The position numbers and the translations under genes are program-made. Positions 1-4,395 of a stretch of 5,686 nt of DNA are shown here, piece after piece; position 1 is the first letter of the stretch; each line of letters opens with the position of its first letter. The DNA is from Nocardioides sp. (GTDB taxonomy: Bacteria > Actinomycetota > Actinomycetes > Propionibacteriales > Nocardioidaceae). The stretch lies in contig JARICB010000308.1 in the NCBI GenBank assembly GCA_029264225.1, positions 1-5,686 of the forward strand, read 5' to 3'. The notes below the pieces were generated by a model that was not told where the DNA came from, ran no database searches, and saw nothing but the letters and a program-made list of their open reading frames with translations.

Positions 1-551
1 ACGACTTCGTGAACATGCTGCGCCACGTGCTCAGCGTGTTCGGGATGACCTCACAAGTCGTGCGTCATGACGACTACGCCACCGGCGCCTTCGACGGCGC
101 CGACCTGGTCATCGTCGGCCCCGGGCCGGGTGACCCCCGTGACGGCGACCATCCCAAGATCGCGTCCTTCCGGCGAGCCGTCGATGACCTGCTGGCCAGT
201 GGCCAGCCGTTCCTCGCCGTCTGCCTTGGCCACCAAACGCTGTGTGAGCGGCTGGGCATCCCCCTGGCTTACAAGGACATCGTCTTCCAGGGCACCCAGT
301 CGCCCGTCGCGCTGGCTGGCCGCACCGAACGGGTGGGCTTCTACAACACCTTCGCTGCTCGGGTGGACGACCCGGCCGCGCTGCCGGCGGGCGTCACGGT
401 CGAACGCGACCAGGAGAACGGCGACGTGCATCTGGTCGCTGGCCCGCACTACCGCGGCATCCAGTTCCATGCCGAGTCGATCCTGACCGAGAACGGCTAC
501 GACCTGCTGCACGACCTGGTCCAAGGACTGCTGAGCGATTCCCACTTCTAG
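1..551 (+). CDS. PhzE-type anthranilate/ADIC synthase, C-terminal glutamine amidotransferase domain (5'-truncated)
   Basis: The reading frame is open from the left edge (first full codon at 3, reading D-F-V-N-M-L) and stops at TAG 549-551, so only the C-terminal part is present. It is a class I glutamine amidotransferase domain: the oxyanion-region motif GPGPGDP follows an early hydrophobic strand, the nucleophile is Cys at 222-224 in AVCLGHQ, and the His/Glu of the triad lie in QFHAES (468-476). The motifs RVGFYNTFAA, HPKI and FLAVCL-HQ resemble the C-terminal domain of PhzE, the fused enzyme that makes 2-amino-2-deoxyisochorismate from chorismate and glutamine, more than stand-alone TrpG or PabA. 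The chorismate-binding domain should lie upstream. In actinobacteria this family also occurs outside phenazine clusters, as anthranilate synthase family proteins, and no phenazine genes are visible here, so the product (ADIC or anthranilate) is open. The family call is firm; the pathway is not. Confidence 0.88.
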   Translation, partial: DFVNMLRHVLSVFGMTSQVVRHDDYATGAFDGADLVIVGPGPGDPRDGDHPKIASFRRAVDDLLASGQPFLAVCLGHQTLCERLGIPLAYKDIVFQGTQSPVALAGRTERVGFYNTFAARVDDPAALPAGVTVERDQENGDVHLVAGPHYRGIQFHAESILTENGYDLLHDLVQGLLSDSHF

Positions 552-630
552 GTGGTCGGTGTCGTACTCTGCGCTTGCAACGCCACTGCGGCCGCGCGCG
601 TCACACCATCTGTGAACAGGTGGAAAGACC

Positions 631-637
631 GGGGTGA
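631..637 (+). promoter_or_regulatory. Candidate ribosome binding site for the sulfatase gene
   Basis: GGGGTGA lies 10 bases before the ATG at 648 and can pair with the UCACC part of the 16S rRNA 3' end. It supports the 648 start. A competing site, GGGGAAG at 650-656, sits just before an in-frame GTG at 660, so the start could be 12 bases later; both give the same lipoprotein signal. Confidence 0.4.
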
Positions 638-647
638 CCGGACCAGG

Positions 648-2372
648 ATGGGGAAGTCTGTGCAGTTCGTACGTCGATCGGTTGCACTTGCGTGCTTGCT
701 GACGCTGGTGGCTTGTGGTGGAGCGGGCGGGGGCCTGCTCGGCGCTAGTGAGCAGCCGAGTGTGCAGTCCCCGGTGGCTGGTTCGGCCATGGGTGTCGAC
801 CCGGTGCCAGCCGAACGGCAGGCCAAGCGTCCCAACATCGTGCTCGTCCTGATGGACGACTTCTCGATGGACCTCGTCCAGACCATGCGCGCCGCACGCG
901 ACATGCGCCGTCGCGGGGCGTCGTACTCCCACGCCTTCGTCGTCGACTCCCTGTGCTGCGTGTCCCGCTCGAGCACCTTCACCGGTCAGTACCCGCACCA
1001 GACGGGCGTGCGCACCAACACCTCTGGCACCCGCAGCGGTATGCCGCTGGGTGGGTGGCCAGCCTTCTCCAGCTACGGCAACCCCGAGCGGTCCTTCAAT
1101 GTGGCGCTTCAGCAGTCCGGCTACACCACCGGGTTCGTCGGCAAGTACCTCAACGAATATGAGTGGGTCCCGGGCCGTGCGTTGCCGCCGGCACCGCCGG
1201 GCTGGTCGGAGTTCAACGCCGTCTTCGGCTCCGGCTACGACGGCTGGGACTTCGGCTCGACCTCGCTGAGCAACGGTCGGTTGCAGGTCAGGCAGCACGA
1301 TGCGCCGCCCCTGAGCGCGCCGATGGCCGAGCGGGATCGGGCCTACGCCGGCAGCGTCATCGAGCGCTACGCCATGGACTTCATCAAGGACCGTCAGGGC
1401 GGCGATGCGCCGTACTTCCTCGAGGTGGCGCCCTATGCTCCGCACAACCGCACCCAGCCCAAGCCGTACTACCCCGGCGACCCCGTCTTCCCGCCGATGT
1501 TCCGCGACCGGCCGCACGACGGCAAGCCCGGAAACTGCGGACGGGTCGCCTGTACCGACCTGACCACGCGCGATCTTCCCGGCTTCGGCGACGATCGCGC
1601 CGACACCCGGCCGATGACGCGCAAGGGCAAGCCGGCGCGCGCCTGGAACACCCGGCCCAACCCGTTCCGTCCGGCGATCAGCGTCAGCGACCTGCGCCAC
1701 CGGGCGATGATGGCCCAGTCGGTCGACCGCACCGTGCGCAAGATCCTGCGCACCGTCGACGACAACACCTACGTCGTGTTCACCTCCGACAACGGCTTCC
1801 ACCTCGGCCAGAACGGCCTGGCCCGCGGCAAGGGCACCGCCTACGACACCGACGTGCACGTGCCGTTGTACGTCGTCGGGCCGGGCGTCGTGAAGGGGGC
1901 CCGCCACGAGCTCACCTCCAACATCGACCTCGCGCCCACCTTCGAGGAGATGGCCGGCCTGATGCCGCAGCCCTATCGGTTCGGCGCCTCGCTGGTGCCG
2001 ACGTTCGGCGACCCGACCGTGGTACGGCGCAACTACGTCTTCTTCGAGCACACCGCCCAGGCGCTGACCAAGGCCGATCCCGATGCCGCGCTCAACGGCG
2101 ACGAACTGGACCGGGTGCCCTCCTATGTCGCAGTCCGGAGCCGTTCGGGACTGCTGATTCGCTACGACCTCGACAACTCGACCAAGACCGATTACGGCTA
2201 CGAGTTCTACTCCTACAAGAATCGGACGTGGGAGAAGAAGAACGCCTTCGCCCAGCCGCGCCACCAGCCCGAGGTGCGCACCCTGCTCGCCAAGCTCAGG
2301 GCGTTCGACGGCTGCGCCACCCAGTCCGGCGGCGACTCCGTCGCAGCCCAGTGCCTCGGGGTGACTTCGTGA
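648..2372 (+). CDS. Sulfatase-superfamily lipoprotein (arylsulfatase / N-acetylglucosamine-6-sulfatase-like)
   Basis: A 574-residue protein starting at ATG 648. The frame is open back to 552, but only the 648 (or GTG 660) start puts a signal peptide at the N-terminus: basic residues K3, R9, R10, a hydrophobic stretch, then lipobox L-V-A-C with Cys23, followed by a Gly-rich tether. This predicts a lipid-anchored protein on the outer face of the membrane. The alkaline-phosphatase-like fold is clear: RPNIVLVLMDD with metal ligands D70/D71, GKYLN (K166), PYAPH (H266), SDNGFHLG (D381/N382) and GKGTAYDTDVHVPL (K395), then NIDLAPTFEEMAG. The formylglycine site is C103-C-V-S-R107, with Val105 where Pro or Ser is standard. 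The GKYLN-Y and PYAPH pattern resembles GlcNAc-6-sulfatase-like enzymes, but the substrate cannot be read from sequence. It follows the PhzE-type gene by 96 bp and is followed by hairpins. A phosphodiesterase or phosphonate hydrolase role, or an inactive enzyme, is possible given the odd motif. Confidence 0.87.
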   Translation: MGKSVQFVRRSVALACLLTLVACGGAGGGLLGASEQPSVQSPVAGSAMGVDPVPAERQAKRPNIVLVLMDDFSMDLVQTMRAARDMRRRGASYSHAFVVDSLCCVSRSSTFTGQYPHQTGVRTNTSGTRSGMPLGGWPAFSSYGNPERSFNVALQQSGYTTGFVGKYLNEYEWVPGRALPPAPPGWSEFNAVFGSGYDGWDFGSTSLSNGRLQVRQHDAPPLSAPMAERDRAYAGSVIERYAMDFIKDRQGGDAPYFLEVAPYAPHNRTQPKPYYPGDPVFPPMFRDRPHDGKPGNCGRVACTDLTTRDLPGFGDDRADTRPMTRKGKPARAWNTRPNPFRPAISVSDLRHRAMMAQSVDRTVRKILRTVDDNTYVVFTSDNGFHLGQNGLARGKGTAYDTDVHVPLYVVGPGVVKGARHELTSNIDLAPTFEEMAGLMPQPYRFGASLVPTFGDPTVVRRNYVFFEHTAQALTKADPDAALNGDELDRVPSYVAVRSRSGLLIRYDLDNSTKTDYGYEFYSYKNRTWEKKNAFAQPRHQPEVRTLLAKLRAFDGCATQSGGDSVAAQCLGVTS

Positions 2373-2389
2373 GGGCGGTCTGGTCGCTC

Positions 2390-2418
2390 GGAGATTCACC
2401 GGCTAGCCGGTGAATTCC
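2390..2418. terminator. Hairpin after the sulfatase gene; copy 1 of a repeated palindrome
   Basis: Arms ATTCACCGG (2394-2402) and CCGGTGAAT (2407-2415) surround CTAG, so 2394-2415 is a perfect 22-bp palindrome; a G-U pair (2393/2416) can extend the stem. It begins 21 bases after the sulfatase stop. There is no T-run, which is common for actinobacterial terminators. The 13 bases 2390-2402 are identical to 4367-4379 in the hairpin after pabB, so this may be a member of a dispersed intergenic palindrome family as well as, or instead of, a terminator. Confidence 0.6.
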
Positions 2419-2456
2419 TAGGTTAGTGCCCCAAGCATTGGCCACTAACCTAGGAA
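2415..2456. terminator. Second, longer hairpin abutting the first
   Basis: Perfect 14-bp arms TTCCTAGGTTAGTG (2415-2428) and CACTAACCTAGGAA (2443-2456) enclose a 14-base loop; with C2442 bulged, two more G-C pairs can form. The stem is richer in A/T than its surroundings and shares base 2415 with the first hairpin. It lies between the sulfatase and the proposed pabA promoter. It could be a terminator or a protein-binding inverted repeat. No T-tract follows (AAATGGG). Confidence 0.55.
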
Positions 2457-2480
2457 ATGGGCCTCACACCTCGCACCCAC

Positions 2481-2493
2481 TAGCCTGCAATCC
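2481..2493 (+). promoter_or_regulatory. Candidate -10 element for leaderless transcription of pabA
   Basis: TAGCCT (2481-2486) fits the actinobacterial -10 pattern TAnnnT and ends exactly 7 bases before the GTG start of pabA at 2494. That is the spacing expected if transcription begins at the start codon. No Shine-Dalgarno sequence is visible before this GTG, which agrees with a leaderless message. No convincing -35 element was found. An alternative TAnnnT (TAACCT, 2446-2451) lies within the hairpin arm. Confidence 0.4.
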
Positions 2494-3054
2494 GTGCCGC
2501 CGGACGTCATCGTGGTCGACCACCACGACTCCTACACATGGAACCTCGTGCACCTCATCGCCGCCGTCACCGGGATGCTGCCGCGGGTGGTCCAGCACGA
2601 CGCCGCCTCGGCTGCAACGGTGCTCGCCCACTCCCACGTCGTGCTTTCCCCCGGACCCGGCCATCCGGGCGACCCGGGCGACTTCGCCGTCGGGACGCAG
2701 GTATTGCTGGCCGGCACCCGGCCGGTGCTGGGGGTCTGTCTCGGAATGCAGGGCCTGGTTGCGGCGTACGGCGGCAGGGTCGAGCGCGTGAGGCCCGTGC
2801 ACGGCGACGTGGCGTCGATCCGACATGACGGGGCGGGTGTGTTCGCCGGGCTGCCGGATCCCTTCGAGGCGGTGCGCTACCACTCGCTGGCTGCCACGGC
2901 GCTGCCCGACGAACTCGTTGCTACGGCGTGGGCCGAGGATGGTGTCGTGATGGGTGTTCGGCACCGCGAACTGCCGCTCGAGGGCGTGCAGTTCCACCCC
3001 GAATCGGTCCTCTCCACCCACGGGGCTGCGCTGATCGCGAACTTCCTCTCGTGA
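2494..3054 (+). CDS. pabA: Aminodeoxychorismate synthase component II, glutamine amidotransferase (PabA)
   Basis: A 186-residue stand-alone class I glutamine amidotransferase, normal length for PabA/TrpG. It releases ammonia from glutamine for PabB, which aminates chorismate on the way to p-aminobenzoate and folate; cytosolic. Seen: DHHDSYTWNLVH at the N-terminus (residues 9-20), the SPGPGHPGD motif (52-60), nucleophile Cys82 in GVCLGMQ, and the triad partners H168 and E170 in QFHPES. Position 86 is Met where most family members have His (CLGHQ); this residue is not one of the triad. TrpG and PabA cannot be told apart from this subunit alone; the assignment rests on the neighbour, PabB, with which it overlaps by four bases (GTGA, 3051-3054), implying translational coupling. 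The GTG start has no ribosome binding site and a -10-like element 7 bases upstream, so the message may be leaderless. Confidence 0.9.
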   Translation: MPPDVIVVDHHDSYTWNLVHLIAAVTGMLPRVVQHDAASAATVLAHSHVVLSPGPGHPGDPGDFAVGTQVLLAGTRPVLGVCLGMQGLVAAYGGRVERVRPVHGDVASIRHDGAGVFAGLPDPFEAVRYHSLAATALPDELVATAWAEDGVVMGVRHRELPLEGVQFHPESVLSTHGAALIANFLS

Positions 3055-4343
3055 GCGACCCAGCCGCCTTCTTCGCCTCGATCGCCGCCGAGTACCGGCG
3101 CTGCTTCTGGCTCGACGGCGGTGGCGCCCGGGAGTGGTCCGGCCGGCGTTCTCTGATCGGCTGGCTCGACGACGACGACGTGTCGCTAACCTACGACGCC
3201 GGTCGCCGCCTGGTGACCCGGCACGCCAGCGGTCGGTCCGAGGTCGTCGGTGCGGACATCTTCGACGTACTCGACGCGTCCCTCGTGCCCGGGGAACAGT
3301 GGTTCGGCTACTTCGGCTACGCCTGCCGCCCCGACCTGCCCGCCCGCCCTGACCCCGACCTGCCCGACGCTGTGTGGATGCGGGCCTCGCATGTGCGGGT
3401 CTTCGAGCACGAGGTTGCCGCTGGTCCCCCGGTTAACCGGGGGATCGGACACTTCCCGGGTGTTGCAGCCCCCCAGAAGATGACACAACCCTCGAGAAGT
3501 CGGACAGGGGAGTACGCCGCAGCCCTCCCGGAGGAGTACGCCGCGGGGTTCGCCGGAGTCCAGGAGCATCTCCACGCCGGCGACTCCTACGAGGTCAACC
3601 TCACCTACCGGAGAGCCGTGCACTCCGACCTGGATCCGGCGACCGCCTACCTTCGGCTGCGCGAGCTCAACCCAGCGCCGTACGCCGGCTTCCTCCAGCA
3701 TGACGTGGCGGGCCACCGTGGCTGGCTGCTCAGTTCCAGCCCGGAGCGCTATGCCCTCGTCAGCGAGGATCGGAGCCTGCAGACGAAGCCGATCAAGGGC
3801 ACGACTGCTCGCGGCCGGACGGCGGAGGAGGACGCGGCGCTCAGCGCCGGACTGGCGAGCGAGCCCAAGACCCGCGCCGAGAACCTGATGATCGTCGATC
3901 TGCTCCGCAACGATCTGGCGACGGTGTGCGAGGTCGGCTCGGTCGAGGTGCCGGCGCTGATGCAGGTCGAGACCTACGAGTCGGTGCACCAGCTCGTCTC
4001 GACGGTGACCGGGCGGCTGCGCGACGACGTCTCGACGGTGGCTGCGCTGCGCTCGCTGTTCCCTGCCGGGTCGATGACGGGGGCGCCGAAGCTGCGGACG
4101 ATGCAGATCATCGACGCGGTCGAGGAGACGCCGCGGGGGGTGTACGCCGGCGCGTTCGGCTGGATCAGTGGCGCCGGGCCGGCGGACCTGGGGGTGATCA
4201 TCCGTTCGACGATGACCGCCGGTGACGGTAGGTGGACGATCGGTACTGGGGGTGCGATCACGGTGCGTTCGGATCTCGAGGGGGAGTGGGCCGAGTCGCA
4301 GTGGAAGGCGGAGCGCCTGCTGGCCGTGTTCGAGGAACCCTGA
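3051..4343 (+). CDS. pabB: Aminodeoxychorismate synthase component I (PabB)
   Basis: A 430-residue chorismate-binding enzyme that, with PabA, converts chorismate and glutamine to 4-amino-4-deoxychorismate for folate synthesis. The frame is open further upstream, but the GTG at 3051 overlapping the pabA stop is the natural coupled start. The N-terminal domain includes WFGYFGYACRPDLP; the chorismate-binding domain runs from about residue 165 to the end, with SYEVNLTYR (from S179), PIKGT, EPKTRAENLMIVDLLRND (271-288), GSMTGAPK (340-347) and GVYAGAFGWI. The Lys249 of PIKGT is the key sign: PabB enzymes use a lysine here, whereas anthranilate synthase TrpE has PIAGT. Residues 126-152, between the two domains, are encoded by an odd palindromic segment (see the repeat at 3425). 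The gene ends just before hairpins, and no pabC lyase gene follows on this strand. Confidence 0.92.
   Translation: MSDPAAFFASIAAEYRRCFWLDGGGAREWSGRRSLIGWLDDDDVSLTYDAGRRLVTRHASGRSEVVGADIFDVLDASLVPGEQWFGYFGYACRPDLPARPDPDLPDAVWMRASHVRVFEHEVAAGPPVNRGIGHFPGVAAPQKMTQPSRSRTGEYAAALPEEYAAGFAGVQEHLHAGDSYEVNLTYRRAVHSDLDPATAYLRLRELNPAPYAGFLQHDVAGHRGWLLSSSPERYALVSEDRSLQTKPIKGTTARGRTAEEDAALSAGLASEPKTRAENLMIVDLLRNDLATVCEVGSVEVPALMQVETYESVHQLVSTVTGRLRDDVSTVAALRSLFPAGSMTGAPKLRTMQIIDAVEETPRGVYAGAFGWISGAGPADLGVIIRSTMTAGDGRWTIGTGGAITVRSDLEGEWAESQWKAERLLAVFEEP
3425..3506. repeat. Palindromic repeat-like segment inside pabB, read in frame
   Basis: 3425-3444 is a perfect 20-bp palindrome (arms TCCCCCGGTT / AACCGGGGGA). 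Right after it, CTTCCCGGGTGTTG (3452-3465) and CAACCCTCGAGAAG (3486-3499) form an inverted repeat matching at 11 of 14 positions, plus one G-T pair, around a 20-base loop. The heptamer TCGGACA borders this second structure on both sides (3445-3451 and 3500-3506). Of the 28 codons from 3423 to 3506, 11 end in A or T, including ACA twice, CAA, AGA, AGT and GCA; of the next 28 codons only 3 do. The segment encodes residues 126-152, a Pro/Gly/Arg-rich stretch between the N-terminal and chorismate-binding domains. The structure is seen directly; that it is an inserted element is inferred. Confidence 0.6.
3510..3544 (+). repeat. 11-bp direct repeat, 24 bases apart, next to the palindromic segment
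   Basis: GAGTACGCCGC occurs at 3510-3520 and 3534-3544, an eight-codon period giving E-Y-A-A twice (residues 154-157 and 162-165). It lies just downstream of the palindromic segment and could be a small tandem duplication or chance within Ala/Glu-rich coding sequence. Confidence 0.45.
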
Positions 4344-4359
4344 GTCTCGGGACCGAGAC
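4344..4359. terminator. Short hairpin directly after the pabB stop
   Basis: GTCTCGG (4344-4350) and CCGAGAC (4353-4359) are perfect complements, leaving a 6-bp stem with a GGAC loop if the innermost pair is open. It starts at the base after the pabB TGA and is followed by only a weak run, ATTT. It may act together with the stronger hairpin that follows. Confidence 0.45.
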
Positions 4360-4366
4360 ATTTGCA

Positions 4367-4395
4367 GGAGATTCACCGGCCAACCGGTGAATCTC
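4367..4395. terminator. Strong hairpin between convergent pabB and the sensor kinase; copy 2 of the repeated palindrome
   Basis: Perfect 12-bp arms GAGATTCACCGG (4368-4379) and CCGGTGAATCTC (4384-4395) enclose the loop CCAA. It lies between two converging genes, so a bidirectional terminator is the natural reading. The right arm includes two bases of the kinase stop codon (TGA on the minus strand, 4394-4396). There is no T-run. The left arm is identical over 13 bases to the hairpin at 2390, making the two structures bookends of the pabAB unit. Confidence 0.65.

Noticed and set aside
1..551. Evidence of a phenazine biosynthesis cluster
   Set aside because: Only a PhzE-type domain is present; no phzB, phzD, phzF or phzG-like gene is seen, and this family occurs outside phenazine clusters.
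566..590. Promoter for the sulfatase gene based on TACTCT at 575-580
   Set aside because: A single TAnnnT match without a -35 element or supporting spacing is too weak to call.
552..647. Sulfatase start at GTG 552 directly after the upstream stop codon
   Set aside because: It would place 32 residues without signal-peptide character before the basic and hydrophobic lipoprotein signal; ATG 648 or GTG 660 fits far better.
51..2399. A 782-codon open frame on the minus strand opposite the sulfatase and the PhzE-type gene
   Set aside because: It is low in recognisable motifs, rich in Val/Gly/Arg/His, and lies opposite two clearly homologous genes; it is a GC-driven antisense shadow.
1163..2413. 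A 416-codon plus-strand frame within the sulfatase gene
   Set aside because: Very Arg-rich with no domain motifs, out of frame with the sulfatase; a shadow frame.
3051..4343. Anthranilate synthase TrpE as the identity of the pabB gene
   Set aside because: The PIKGT motif has the lysine characteristic of PabB where TrpE has alanine.
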